Counted from the stretch's first letter, positions 1 to 12,275 are shown. The stretch: 64,000 nucleotides of DNA from Acanthococcus lagerstroemiae (GCA_031841125.1 CM063109.1:67028914-67092913), one strand, 5' to 3'. Program-made: numbers and translations. The notes: a model not told the origin generated them from the letters alone.

Positions 1-1102
1 TGTTATGTCGAGAAGTGGACATAATATTTTTGTAATTTTTTTTTCGTGATAAAATGTTGGAAAATTTTGTAAACATGAAAAATGCCTGTGAATGCGTGGT
101 GTAAACCCGTGGGTGATAGGGGTATAATATAAAATACTTCAATAATTTCGAGTATGATGTGTAAAAGAGGAACCAACCTATATTAACTTCGACAAGTCCT
201 GAAGAAATGATATTGAGAGTAAAAAGACGATGATGATGTATATTAAAATAATTCTGCATGATACTTAATCTAGGACGGTCACTTAGATGAACTAGTCTCT
301 TGCACTTTTGGGTTTCTGAAAATTATGGGCATGCGAAAGTTGGCGTATGAAGTTTACCTGTATATATTTGGTATAAAATGGTTCAATATTCATTGTAAGT
401 GCGTATAATGTTTCCAAGAAATGAATTAAAATCTCAAGTTGAGATGGTACCCTATGTACGCAACTAGTAGAGTCTTTACTTAAATCTAATTTTATTTGAT
501 CATTTGTGATACTGTAGGATTACATATGCAACCGCCCAAGCAATTGGAATATTGATTAAAGTCCAGTGAATGTATACCGGGCTGAATCTTAATCGATTCT
601 TTTAATAATATTTCAGTCAGAGATATCAGTTGTATGCTAAGGAATGAGACACCTTGATATTTCAAGAGATGCTATTGAAGCGGCCTTCTGATTCTCTGCT
701 CTTATAGTGACCAGTTCTCATGAAAACTTTCTTCGCATCTGTTTTCTCCTTGAGCTGTACAATTTTCAGTAAAATCCATTCCCTCCTTTCAGACGTCTTT
801 ATTCATGTCCGAGCTGAGCCCAAAAGCGCTTGATCACGTATCAATTAAAGAAAATAATCAGGTCAGTTATCCGGTACTTCTCATCCCGGAATTTCAGCAT
901 GTCCTTAGAACCTGTTGAATAATATGCAGTACTCATATTTTTGAAGAACAAAGGAGGAATGCATTTTCTTTCATCCGTCTGTTTTCCAGCAGTAATTATT
1001 GAGTATAATTTCCCATTTTTTCCTTCCTTATCCAGTTTGCCTTTACTACTTATCAAATCTACCTACTCACTCACGGTTCGAACTGCAATATTCCCTACCA
1101 TG
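1..1102. other. No gene recognised
   Basis: AT-rich DNA. Short frames near 841-1204 on both strands have no recognisable motif and overlap each other, so I treat them as chance. Nothing else can be supported here. Confidence 0.5.
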
Positions 1103-1348
1103 AAGGCCGCTTTATACGGGCCGTATGCCCGTAACTTAACCCCTAAACTTAACGGCCAATATAAACCAATCTTGAATAAGCAAGGAATAAGCTATAGAAG
1201 TTAGATTTGATTCAACTTCTAAGTGACGGGCATAAGTTACCGTCAGGTTAAGTCCAGTATGAACGGTCGCAGTATAAATAGTTGTTTCAACTTTCTTGTG
1301 TTTTAAGTTACGGGAATACGTTTACAGCAGCCAGTATAAAGCGGCCTT
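1103..1348. mobile_element. MITE with AAGGCCGCTTTATA inverted ends
   Basis: The left end AAGGCCGCTTTATAC is mirrored by GTATAAAGCGGCCTT at the right end, 246 bp apart. Inside, motifs of the type TAAGTTACGGGCATA recur in both orientations (near 1125-1150, 1222-1250 and 1302-1322), as subterminal repeats often do. No ORF of transposase type is present, so it is non-autonomous. No certain target duplication was found, and the superfamily is not assigned. Confidence 0.65.
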
Positions 1349-1899
1349 AATTGAATTCTTGAACTGGAAGTTCCTCCTTTTTAATCTGACTCACTATATC
1401 TCGGTAGTATTAGTTTTTTGTGTCCTCTTACTCGGTCCTCTCTAATTCCTTGCTCTTTGAATACCCTTAATACTCATGTTCCACAAACATGCAGCCCATT
1501 CACTCTTCATGTCTGTTACTTGGGTCCGTATCTTTTCAATTTTATCTCCCTCATTCATAGATTTGCATCATATTCATTAACGTTCGAACAACTAATCCTG
1601 TTATTTAATCAGTTTTCTTTGAACTTGGTAAATGAAAATAGTGGTAACCACTAAATTAAAATATCTTTTGGTGCAGGAACAATACATCTTGGTGCATTTT
1701 CTGGACCACACACCATTGAATTTGTTGGGAAACATTTGTTTCTCTTTCTGGATGTTTGTATACAGCCCCCTTTTGACGTAAATGAAATGGGGTGGTTGAT
1801 GCTATACTCTATACACTTCTGATTTTGGGTCTGTGTGTAAAATGATTGTATTCATTTGTATAATTAGGAGGGATGATTGAACGGAATTTCCCCCGTAGG

Positions 1900-2076
1900 C
1901 AGTGGCGCAACCAGAAATTTTCTTTACGGGGTGCTAAAATTGAACATTTCTGTTTCCAAATCGAATTTATTTCATTTTTTCAACTTGTAAGTTTATGGTA
2001 TTTCTTTTTTTTCTAGAATTTTTTTTTTTCGGGGGGGGGCATTAGCCTCCATGTACCCCCTTTGGTTGCGCCACTG
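1900..2076. mobile_element. hAT-type MITE (177 bp)
   Basis: Terminal inverted repeats CAGTGGCGCAACCA and TGGTTGCGCCACTG bound a 177-bp non-coding element. It is flanked by CCCGTAGG (1892-1899) and CCCATAGG (2077-2084), a 7/8 match in line with the 8-bp target duplication of hAT transposons. The interior holds runs of T and G (a G run near 2031-2039). It is related by its ends to the elements at 25043, 34316 and 39323. Confidence 0.8.
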
Positions 2077-2159
2077 CCCATAGGTCTGAAAGTGATTGTA
2101 TTCGTTGGTATTTTATTCGTATACGGCGAATAGGAAAGAAAAGAGGAATTTGGAATATA

Positions 2160-2420
2160 CCTAATTGTAAGGAGAAGAGTTAAAATGATAAGTTATAATA
2201 TCAGACATCCACGGATATTGTTATTAGTGCTAGAGAGAGTGGTTGAGGCAAAGAACTGGGAAGAAAGGCAAAGAATGAGCTATGAAGAGCAGATAATGAA
2301 GGATACAAAGTGTAAATTCTTCTCAGAAATGGAAAGATTAGGAGAGGAAAGAAAAATATAGGGAGACGCATCCTGCTAGTCAACAGACTAAGGAATGCAA
2401 CAACAACAACAACGAACAAC
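2160..2420 (+). pseudogene. LINE 3' tail (endonuclease-reverse transcriptase family)
   Basis: The frame reads remnants such as HPRILLLVLERVVE, QRMSYEEQIMKDTKCKFFSE and MERLGEER, then stop codons and a terminal run of CAA repeats at about 2397-2416. The same sequence and the same CAA tail end the longer LINE copy at 52725-55100. It is the C-terminal end and 3' UTR of a dead LINE, 5'-truncated as LINE insertions usually are. Confidence 0.8.
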
Positions 2421-2523
2421 GAGTGTATTGTATACATAAGTATTTCGTTTATATACAAAAATTTCACTGTTTATTGAGGGAGGGTGTTGCCTTATGGCAT
2501 ATTATCTTACTTCTAATTTTGGG

Positions 2524-2780
2524 TCTGAAAACGATTGTATTGTTTGTATTGCATTTGTATCAACTTGAAAACTAGTGTACATACGAAATACAAACAATAC
2601 AATTGGTTTGGTGGGACGTATGGCGATGCACGCATGCCAAAGTGGCCCCCAAGACATCGCACCCCCAGCACCGGAAACTACGCTTTCGGGCATCGCATCA
2701 GTGCCGAGGGGAACGCTTTGGGGCCGGACCCGAGCCCCCATTTCTCCAGGCACAAACAATACAATTGCTTTCAGATGTAA
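2524..2780. mobile_element. Palindromic MITE interrupted by a later insertion
   Basis: GGGTCTGAAAACGATTGTAT at the left is mirrored by CAATACAATTGCTTTCAG at the right. If the insert at 2606-2751 and one copy of its 16-bp flanking repeat are removed, the rest folds into a regular hairpin of about 95 bp. The superfamily is unknown. Related half-sites (GATTGTATT) occur near 1842 and 2093. Confidence 0.55.
2606..2751 (+). repeat. GC-rich retroposed sequence, copy 1 (possible structured RNA or SINE)
   Basis: This 146-bp GC-rich block stands out from its AT-rich surroundings. It is bounded by identical 16-bp repeats ACAAACAATACAATTG at 2590-2605 and 2752-2767, the kind of long target duplication left by LINE-driven retroposition. 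A second copy lies at 52124-52230; the two match over about 105 bp at roughly 90 percent. The 5' end is the same within a base, while copy 2 stops earlier at the 3' end. There is no poly-A tail. Three overlapping short frames read through it; the two copies can be read as similar peptides, but only because the DNA is similar. Identity of the parent RNA is not known to me. Strand is assigned only by the shared-end argument. Confidence 0.6.
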
Positions 2781-2839
2781 TACCCCCTCCCCCCTCTATG
2801 TAAACATGGAAAAAGATCATGTCCAAACGGAATAACTCG

Positions 2840-5040
2840 TTGTATAAACGTATGCAAACTACAAAAATTTGAAGTAACCGTTCCCTCCCAGGTGCAACAA
2901 TTTTGAATTTTAATTCTGTGACCTTGAGACCTCCTCAGCTGTTATCTCGATTCGGTAATTCGAGCTAGTGAAAGGTGTAGAAAGCTGTAATGAAAGTCAC
3001 TTATGATGCTAGAATGCTCAGGAAAAATAGACATTGTGTCGTCTCAAGGGAGCTAAGGACAAGGAGAAGAAAATTGCAGGGATCGGTAAATGGGGATCTA
3101 CAGGAACGGGTCCGAGAAGGGATTATCTTAATGTAAAATTTGGTGTAGATTAATTTTGCCGTGTATACATATGCCGTCCGACTTGCAGTTGAAAAGTTCT
3201 TGAGGAAAAACTGAGGAAAGCGACAGTTATGACCCCCTGGGAAGGGGTTTAACTTGCAGTCCAGGGTTGGCAACATTTCTTAAAGTTTTCCTTAGGTTAT
3301 TAACTACAGATGTGCCAAGTGGTACATTCGCATCAAAAAAATGCAGGCATTTTCCATATCGTAGCATCCCAACTATTATGCAGATGCATGTTCTCATTCC
3401 ACTTGGGATAATTGATAAAACTGAAGTTCCATCTGGAAACTAGTTGCAATTTTTGCTTCTAATACTGAAAAACTTTCGACTTCCGGTCGTTGACTTATTT
3501 TGCATTGTTGATTGACTGTATGACGGACCAACATCTGCGGAATTATTGGTCCCTCCCCCATCTGTAGAACTGGTAGCTTCAAAAAGTTGGACGTGTACGG
3601 AAGTTGAGACTGATGAACTCGCAGCATCCTTTCAGGTCTCAACAGGCATCATCAGTTTCCTAGAAGCGAACATTACCTCTGAAATATGTTTGTTTACTTC
3701 GCCCTCTGACGCTACGACAGGGATCGATATTTCTCGGGTGGCCGTCTAATTTTAAATGCGCAGTTATCCCGCACCCGCCCTTCTCTAGCGCCTACATTTT
3801 GCGTTACTGGTGTTTACACGAAATTTCAGTCCTTTTGAAATGTCTGCAATTTGAAGGCCTTTGGATGAGTCGCCTTTGCGACTCCTCAAAACGATCTCAT
3901 GATGCTAAATTCATTGTATAAGTATTTGAGAATATTAGTCATTGGTGTAGTGAAAGGGGACTCTGAAAATATTTTATGTGGATTGCAAAAAAAAAAAAAA
4001 AAACTGCACCATCGCAAAGTGCATTCTTATCCTTGAGAAATTATTGAAGTAGCTGACCATTGATTTGTACATAGAAAAGGTGGGCAGTAACTTCACTAAT
4101 TCAGTTCGTGACTGGAAGTACCTTGTAGGATGATCTAGAAAGCTAAGTGTAGTACGAATAGTTCATATTTTTGGTTACAGTCTAGTAATCTTCCTCAAGA
4201 GACAAGGGAAAATTAAATTCAGTGCAGGGTGATTAGAAAAGAGGTACGCATACTAGGTAAATTGAAGTGGAAAATTGTATATACACGTTTTGAATCGTCA
4301 GTATTGTGTGACATTTCTGAATCATCTGCTGGAGAAGTTTGAAAGCAGCTTACGATGAAAAGCTAAATCTTTAGCTCAGTTCTTTCTGGGAAATATTAAT
4401 TGAAAATGATAGAAGCTACCTGAAAGCTTGCCTATTTCTGTGTTCAGCAGGTAGGAAGGAGTGGGGAAAATGCATACAACAAATGAGAAGGAGTTATAGT
4501 TTTTAAAACTTCCAAGTTCTAAGCTTTAGAATCATTTGAGGGTGAACTTGAGGTATTAAGCCCTTGAAATGTCCTATTGCCGGTGGCTTAAGCTGTTATA
4601 GCGAAGGAAGAAGGAAGCTAGAGCAGTTTTGAAAATAAAATGGAATCGAAAAATTGACGAGTTATACAAATAGCCAAACTCAGAAATTGAAAATCAGATC
4701 GCTTCTTCCACGATATCTCAAGAAAGAAAGACCGATAATTTCATCTGAAGGTAAAGGACAGTTGAGGGGATCCACTTCAGTATTCAAGATACGCAACAAA
4801 TAGCGAACCTAACTTTTGTTGTATTCCCAGGTACTGTTCACTGTGGTGGAATGATAAGAATCTTTGGATTTTGATGATGGAGCCGACTAGAAAGTATTCT
4901 GGTTTGAAAATAAAAATTTTAATATAATTTAACATGTCGTTCAAGTAAACCTGAAATGTCGCTTTAAAGAATTTAAAATATTTTCGAGCTGGAAAAATGG
5001 GTTCCAGTAGGAAAATTTGTTCTTGAGTTGTATGAAAAAT
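2840..5040. other. No gene recognised
   Basis: Ordinary AT-rich DNA with a poly-A run near 3988-4004. Short frames (3001-3276 minus, 3394-3749 both strands, 4777-5049 minus) show no domain motif. I see no repeat with clear ends. Confidence 0.45.
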
Positions 5041-5233
5041 AGGGCGCAAATAGGCAAAATACTGTACACCGATGCAGGAATATCTTTGCTGCGCCTGTGA
5101 ACGTGGAGTATGTTATACATAATATCGCACATTCATAGGCGCAGCAAAGATATTCCTACACCTGTGTACAGTATTTTGCCTATTTGCGCCCTTGAAATAA
5201 AATGGCAAATGTGAGTTTTGATTCTTTACCCTT
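5041..5233. mobile_element. Long-palindrome MITE, copy 1 (left end lost)
   Basis: The centre carries GCGCAAATAGGCAAAATACT, a long mirror-image arm and TATTTTGCCTATTTGCGCCC, then the outer end up to GATTCTTTACCCTT. Compared with the complete copy at 56507-56740, the left outer terminus is missing. Copy 2 is at 19380-19553. The arms are nearly perfect, so a transcript would fold into a long hairpin. Confidence 0.8.
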
Positions 5234-7726
5234 TAGTTCTTCTGCTCGAACCAATTTTCTGACCAATCTTTATTTTTAGGACTTCTTAGAATCAAATTGA
5301 AAATGTTGAAATGTTTTTGATGATATTTTGTTCACGTTTTTATACTAAAATACAACTCTCTTGAAAAATGGTATCATTTAATATCAAAAAATTGTCTGCA
5401 TTTCAGCCATGTGTTCTCTATTACATTTCAAAATGAATGCCAAGAAATCGTTGGGGATCAAATTTAATTATAAAATTAAGAATTCTTTGTAAAATTTTGT
5501 AACATTTCAAAATTTTTATAAAATTTAATAATTGTTTTATCACGATGTTTCGAAAATTGAACGGAAATTATTATAGCTCTTTGTTTCCTACCTTGAATAT
5601 TGAAGGGGCTGCCGAAGCCGAAATGTGCATGGATGAAAATTTCACGCAAATCTAATGATTCGAATTTTCAAGATCGTACTGTCCTTTCAATTTTGAAAAT
5701 AAGCAATTCACATTTCTTAATTCCGCTGGGAGCGCTAACGTCAATATGATTGGTTGTAATAGATAATAGGGGGGGGGGGCTTTACATTACTTTATAGAAA
5801 AACTAAAACTACTGATCTTTAAAAATTTGTAAAAGCTCTATTTTTGAAAATTGGAAATTGAAATTAATTTAGTATAATATTCTTCTTCTATGAACTAAGT
5901 AAATTTATTCAGAACGACAGAGAAAATGTTGCAAATCTTTTTCATAATTTATTTATTTTTTATTATTTTTTAAAGAAGATTGTTGTAAAAATGGACTCGC
6001 TATGTTCCAAGCTTTGATGACAGAACTTCAATTTTCTATCATTTTTTAAGCATTGCATGTTTTTTTAAAGAAACCATTATATTATTTTTCTTATCAATCA
6101 CAGCTGTACTGGTTTCACATAAAATTCACTAGCTATGAGCCACTTTTGCAAGAAACACGCATAAATTGCTACGTATTATAGGAGCAAATGGTCGCTCTAA
6201 GAAAAAAATGAAAAATGATACAAGCAAGAGAAATGTTAGCATAAGTTTAATAATTTCAGCACCCCATGAGCCTCTACTCCAGATCGCCTATATTGCGCAT
6301 GTTTTTTTACATTCTTAATACACTACCCACTGTCTACCTTTGGAAAATATCTGAATTAAATTTCGGTACCGTATTGCCATTTTCGAACATTGAAGACTCG
6401 CTACTCCTTAAGTTTTGAGAGCAGGTTTTTTTTTGTATGTACGTGACTATTTTTGTCCCGCCGACAATTGAACTGTTTCTTGTTCCCCTGTTTAATCTAG
6501 AACTCCGAAACACTGGCTGCACAGCCTTTACAGTTTTAGACTTGGTGAGCTGATCTCTCTTCCTATATCAGTCTTTGTCCAGTTGGATTTACAGGATTCT
6601 TTTTGGGCGGGAGGGATGCTCACTTTTAAATCGCCACCTTAGTGACTTTTTCTGACAATTTCTAAAAAAAATTTCGAATATCATTTGTCGAAATCAGAGC
6701 GTTCATTATTATTCGATGGGTTCATCTGTCCATCATTCATCCGCAGTCACGTACGTGGAAATTTTATACGATTTCCCGCAAACATGCAAATCTGCTTTGC
6801 CGAAGTAGAGAGGAGGTGCTCGGTACATCCGCAAAAATAAACATGTCTACGGCGCAAGCGTTAGGCTGAAATTTAATTCAACCGCGTACCGCAGTAGACA
6901 AAAATTTATCGAACAGCTGAAAGCTGTATGTGTTCGCAGTCTACGAAGCCAGCTGATGAGCCGCCTCCTCCCGACAGCAGTACAGGCCCAATGCGTTTTA
7001 GTCTAACCCTAGAAGCCTCCCCCATCTCCCCGAAACTCCCGTCCCGAATTTGGGAAACTACGTAGTACCATTGATGGGTTTTTATCCATTTTCCAGCCTT
7101 TAATGTCTCTTATAACCTCCAGTGTTGCCGTTTTTGACTCTCCTTTGAACTATGTGGAAAGTGTACGTGAAAATTTGCCAGCCTTTACTCCGCAGTATTG
7201 TATTTGTTGCGCAGTTCATCGATTACATAAATACGGGGCTCGGGTGTCAGCGTTTCCTTTTTTTTTATATAACAGGAATATTTAATTTGTAACTCTGTGT
7301 TGGACTGTCGGCGCTTTGAAATCTTCGTCGAGCAGAAGATAGGAACGAAGTTTTCTATGAGGAACTAACATTTTTACTCGAAATTGCCGAAACAGAACTT
7401 ACAGTGACCTGAATTCAGTTTCACTTTTAGAGAAAAAATTTGTATCTACTATAATTGGACGTTTATCCGAATTATTTTCATCCGAAGGGAAGTTCAGTTT
7501 AACCAATCACGAAATTTCATGGTTTACAAATAGAGCGACGTTTTCAAGTTTGCCTTCTAGTGAAATTAGTAGACTTTGAGGGAAATGAGCCTGGCCCCTT
7601 AGGTAGGCCCCGTTTGACACCATCAGTGTAGGAATAACATTTGACTGGATAGGAAAAAACCTGAAGTCCAACCCATTCTATTAGAAAATTCTGGCTGTGC
7701 CACTGTCAACATTTAAAGATATTCCA
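5234..7726. other. No gene recognised
   Basis: AT-rich, with a G run at about 5769-5779. A less AT-rich patch at about 6730-7060 has several CpG sites but no supported exon or promoter motif. Short frames at 6334-6522 and 7103-7285 show no recognisable domain. Confidence 0.45.
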
Positions 7727-8160
7727 CTGGATTCAAAACTTGTGTCAGAAATTTGTGCTGAATTTGCTCGAATGAGAAAGTCAAATACAGATAAAGGCTT
7801 GCTGAAACTTCCCAAGAACCCTCCATTTCCGATATAAAAAATGGAAACATTTAAAAATAAAAGAAACACAATTCCAATCCCATGTCCTCCTAATATTTGG
7901 ATGCTTTCTATTTTGATTCAAAACTGATGTCAGGAATAGGAGCTGAATCTTCTGAAATGAGAAAGTCAAGTGGAGATGTCACCCTGTAAGACCGACCCCT
8001 CGAGTATGTTCTACTTCTGAAATGAATATTCTCAAAATGCGGTCTATTTTTTTATAAACTAAGTCATTTCAACCCGAGGTCATTTCATAATAAGAGATTT
8101 ACCACTTGGATTCAAAACTAATAGTGGTGATGGGAGCTAAAATTTTCAAAATCAGAACTT
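7727..8160. repeat. Degenerate direct repeats, period about 185 bp
   Basis: A segment containing TGGATTCAAAACT, then GTCAG, GCTGAAT and AATGAGAAAGTCAA occurs at about 7727-7784 and 7914-7967, with a weaker third copy from 8107. The units have diverged by substitutions and small gaps. No coding function is seen. Confidence 0.55.
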
Positions 8161-8185
8161 TAATTACGAATAAACGCTATAGAAA

Positions 8186-8782
8186 CAGTGTTGGCCGCGT
8201 TCGCATTCCGAACGCGCGTTTGAACGGGAACGGAAGGAACTTTTCTACTTTTGAACGGAACATGAACGAAACGGAAATGATATGAATCGGGCCGTCCATC
8301 CTACAGAGAGCGTTGCAGTCTGCCATTGTTATAAGTTATGAAAAGGTGAACCTCTTTGTCAAACCCCTATTATACTGGTGCCAAAACATTCCTCTTTTCA
8401 TCTGCGATACTAGCGCTGGACGGCCCAAATAGTATTGAACGGAACGCGAACGAACGAACATTCTATCCAAAAATAAAACAATACAGATTTTTCAAAAGGT
8501 AAACTTCGTATCAATTTTTGAGAATCTTTTATCGCACAGGTGTGGTCAAAGGCAACAAGATTTGAAAAATGTTGTAAGGGGGCCCTTTGCTAACCCTGTA
8601 TTTTAACAAAATTTCATGTTTATGAACGGGAAAGGCGATGAACGGCATTCAGTTGAACGGAACACTGAACGGAACGATTTGTTTGTTTTTTTTGGTACTT
8701 TTATGATCGGAACAAATAGAAAAACACCTGAACGTGAACGAACGCCGTTCAAAAAAAAAAACTTGAAACGCGGCCAACAGTG
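8186..8782. mobile_element. hAT-like element rich in GAACGGAAC motifs
   Basis: The ends CAGTGTTGGCCGCGTT and AACGCGGCCAACAGTG are inverted copies with one mismatch. The motif GAACGGAAC or close variants recurs many times, clustered towards both ends (8216-8270, 8433-8460, 8623-8665, 8731-8750). Flanks TATAGAAA and CCTAGAAG match at only 5 of 8 positions, so the target duplication is weak. A nested inverted pair (GGGCCGTCCA near 8289 and TGGACGGCCC near 8418) suggests a second foldback unit inside. Frames across it on both strands are not transposase. Confidence 0.65.
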
Positions 8783-9481
8783 CCTAGAAGACCTGTTAAG
8801 GACCCTACATTTCCAAAATAAATATCTCCAAAATGCCCTAAATCGAGTGCAGTAAGAGGGAGTGACTTTGCAGGCGTAACCGAGAGTTTCCGAAGTTGGT
8901 AGCCCTGCGCTGCAAAGGTGATCATGGACGTAATCACCATAAGAATGCATATAACTTGAATTTGCTTTTTCTAGTCAATAAAATCTTTGCTTCCGGCTTA
9001 TAATAGATGAATTTAGAGATTAAGGTCTGTAGTTTTCTTTATGAACTTGAAACAGCTCCATTTTTCATGTATTAGTTGCTTACAAGCGCGTTTTGTACCA
9101 ATGGTAAACTTCTGTTAAAAAAAAACAAAAAAAAAACAGTAATTTGTAAATCAACTTATTCATCCAACTAGAGTGAATAAAGTGCAATAAATTACCTTTC
9201 ATCATGAACTAAACACTTCAAGCTTTAATTTGACATGTTATATGACTCAAGAAAACCTATTCTCAGCAGTCACGGAAGCTTTAAAGTATACCAACTTTAC
9301 ATGTCTTCTTATGGGAACATCAACCTTGATCACCTTTGCAGGAGGTCGACACTAGCGAACCTGGTTACGGTTACACCGCCTATCATGTGATAACTGGGCA
9401 CACAGTCATATGTATTCATTATTCCTACGAGTGCGAGGGAGAAAATAGAACCTGTGGCAACACAGACACATGACTCGTAAT
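8783..9481. other. No gene recognised
   Basis: Mixed-composition DNA with an A-rich run at 9117-9137. No coding or inverted-repeat signal could be supported. Confidence 0.4.
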
Positions 9482-10029
9482 CAGAGATGGGCGGTGTTCA
9501 TTATTTAATGAACTTGCTCTTGTTCTTTTCCATTTTTAGTGAACTAGCTCTTGCTCTTGTTCACTTGGTCTTCCAACTGATCTAGTTCATTGTTTGTTCA
9601 TTAAAAAGAAACTTTGCTCTTGGTCCTGCTCATTTAAAAATAGGGTTTTTGTACAAACAAACTGCGAGCAAAAATTTTTTTTGGTAATAGCTTACAACTG
9701 AAAACTAGGCTGTTGCCCAAACAATTTTTTTAATCCCCATTGAAATCCTATGAGATTGTTGATAAAATTGAAACATCAAATAAAAATTCAGTAATGTTGT
9801 AATTTGTAATTGTAACTCTGAAACCATTATGAAAGTTGAAAAACTAAAGTCTGGAAAGTGAAAATATACAAGAAAAAGCCAAAAAAAGGAAATTACAAAA
9901 AAATAGATGAACAAAGAATGAACAAGTTGATCAGGTCCAAAAATCGTGAACTAGTTCAGAACTAAGTTCACCAATTAGTGAACAAGAGCAAGTGAACAAT
10001 TTGTTCTTCAAGAGCAACGCCCATCTCTG
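9482..10029. mobile_element. hAT-type non-autonomous element (548 bp)
   Basis: Ends CAGAGATGGGCG and CGCCCATCTCTG are perfect inverted repeats, flanked by identical 8-bp target duplications CTCGTAAT at 9474-9481 and 10030-10037. Both subterminal zones hold many copies of TGCTCTTGTTC or its complement GAACAAGAGCA, probable transposase-binding repeats by analogy with other hAT elements. No transposase is encoded. A related end (GAGATGGGC) stands alone near 14014. Confidence 0.88.
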
Positions 10030-10044
10030 CTCGTAATGTAGAAT

Positions 10045-10385
10045 GGCCGGGGTTGGAACGTGAAATGAAAAACTTTAACTTCCATAGGTATTTCAATTCG
10101 AATTTTGAAAAATAAAATTTTGACTTTCGTTTTCCAATTTTTTCTATTTCGCTTCCAATTTTCAAAAATCGTTTTACTTTCAACTGAATACTTTCAGCTC
10201 TCCACTCTTCCATTTCTTCTTTGTTACTTTCAGCATATAACTCTTCTGACTTTTTCCAAAAAAGAAAAATAGAACTTCAGCTTTCAACTTTCAGTTCTTC
10301 AGATTTTTTTTTGTACTTTCAACCTTCGAATTAACTTTTCAGAAGTCGTTTCACTTTCAGCTTAAAACTTTTAAATAACTTTCAA
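10045..10385. repeat. Low-complexity CTTTCA-rich stretch
   Basis: The motif ACTTTCA with variants (CTTTCAAC, CTTTCAGC, CTTTCAGTT) recurs many times over about 340 bp. It may be a decayed simple repeat or a subterminal array of an element whose ends I cannot find. Confidence 0.4.
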
Positions 10386-11381
10386 ACCCTGTGTAGGATA
10401 TTACAACTATCATGTAAAATTAACTTGGTGTAATTCCACAATTTCCGAGCCGTGTTATCAGGTCGTTTGTGCAGAGCTTCAAAAAACGTACACAAATTAC
10501 ATTACAGAAATTATCTCAAATAATGAGTGAAAATGAAAGGAAATTGTGTTTGGTATCATTTACCCGCAGAATTTGATCGCGATGTTGATGAACGTAAACC
10601 ATTGTGTATTAGTCAGCACAGTGACGTAGTCACTGATAAAGAACTGAAAGAAAAACATGTAGGGGGTGAATTTGCACTAAATTGACTATTTGTTCTTGAA
10701 GCCGGCGCATGAGTGATCAGTTTCGATATTCTGTCTTATTGCTGGTGAATGAACACAAGATGTCTGTGCATTTCAGAGTGTTCTCAGCCGTTAAAAGATA
10801 AAATCTTGTTTGTTGTTTTGTTATGATTTTTAGGATAAAGAAAGAGGACAATTCTCGTGGTTAACATTCATTGGTTTCTTGCATGCATCTGTATACTTAC
10901 ATATAGTATATCGATTTGGGGTTACTTGCGACTTTTAATATACAACACTACTTTTACAACTTTTTCTCTTTTCATTCACGAACATGTGCAATGCATGTCA
11001 TCCCATCGTGGTACCACTTCGCACACTTCTTTCATAATTCTGTGGGAGTCGCAGTATTTTGAGAAATGTACTCGGCAATGTCCCATCAAAATTCCAAAAA
11101 ATATTCCAGTCCTATAACCCAGTTTCCGTGATCTGTAGAGCGTGTCAAACTTGAAAGTACAGAGAAAAGTGAACGAAGTTACCCGTGTTTCTGTAATGTA
11201 AATTCCAGGTCCTTTCAACGTTTACAGATTTACCATTGTTACTCAAAACGTTGGAAATAAAAAGTGAGTTTTTAAAAATCTTAATGTTGACTACAGACAC
11301 AGGCTCTTTGAAAAACTTCAAAGAACCTTGAATAATCTGTTCTAAAACATAACTGCGAGAATCTCAAATAAGCCTGAAACA
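10386..11381. other. No gene recognised
   Basis: Frames at 10857-11117 plus and 10976-11218 minus overlap on opposite strands and show no motif. No repeat with defined ends. Confidence 0.4.
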
Positions 11382-11639
11382 CAGGAGCGAAACTATAGGA
11401 AGGGGGTAGGTCTCCCCCCCCCCCGTAATCTGAACTGTTCATTTGAATTTTTCATTTGTTATGAATGTTTATTTATTTATTTATTATCATTTTTTTTAAT
11501 TACAAGATATTTCGATTGGAAAATCGGCAAATTTTTAATTTGAAAAAAATTTTTCGGTGAATTTTTAGTTTTCAACAAATATTTGTCGGCAAATTTTTCT
11601 TTTCCACCTCCCCGAACTAAAAGTCAAACTTCGTTTCTG
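11382..11639. mobile_element. hAT-type MITE, family with TTTGTCGGCAAATTTTT
   Basis: The left end CAGGAGCGAAACTATAGG and the right end ACTTCGTTTCTG resemble, in mirror form, the ends of the element at 63346-63607. The interiors of the two align in opposite orientation, including TTTGTCGGCAAATTT and TTTTCAACAAATA. A C run of about 11 lies near 11414. Target duplication is not clear here. Confidence 0.65.
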
Positions 11640-12109
11640 AAAATGGAGTATCCTGGACTCCTGTCAGAGACTAGTCAGTCAAAAGTTGAAAGTTTCAAGC
11701 TGAGTATCGAAAGTTATCTGTTCGAAAATCTGAAATGTTTCATCGTTTAGTTTATAGGCTTTGGTCCTGGTGAATATAGGAGGGAAATTTAGTCTGTAAC
11801 AAAAGTCAAAACTCCGTGTGTTTTTCCCTCAAGAACGACAGGGAACTTATGGCACGGATTCCCCTAATCCGATCGACCTGAAATAACTTTGTAGGGATTT
11901 TCTTGTGATTGATTTTATTGGAACCAATTTAGAAGACGAATCAGAGGAAATTCAGCGAAAAAAGATCACCACGAGTAAATAACAACCACCTTTATTGTGT
12001 AAAGGGAGTTGTGTGTTCCTCTCGAGTATTTCTAGCATCCTTTCAGCTTATTATCCTCCCAGACTAGGGTATGCTCATGTGCGCAAATGTGAGTGCTTGG
12101 GGGATAAGG

Positions 12110-12275
12110 TTCCAAGCTGCATTTTATTATTATTCTTCTTTTTTTCAATAAAATAATATTTTGATTGAAAAATCGGTAAATTTTTAATTTAAAAAAAATT
12201 TGTCGGCAAATTTTCCTTCTCCACACCCCCCCCCCCCCACTTGAAGTTACGTTTCCTTTCTGCTGGAACAGTTCT
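12110..12275. mobile_element. Truncated copy of the same MITE family
   Basis: It shares TTGATTGAAAAATCGGTAAA, TTTGTCGGCAAATTTT, a C run (12224-12238) and the end sequence GAAGTTACGTTTCCTTTCTG with the copy at 11382-11639, in the same orientation. The left terminus is not recognisable. Confidence 0.55.

Noticed and set aside
2502..2835. Several 66-86 residue frames, similar to frames at 51943-52347
   Set aside because: Peptide similarity in more than one frame follows from the shared GC-rich repeat and not from one conserved protein frame.
8603..8950. 115-residue minus-strand frame
   Set aside because: Runs across the end of the hAT-like element 8186-8782; low-complexity content and no domain.
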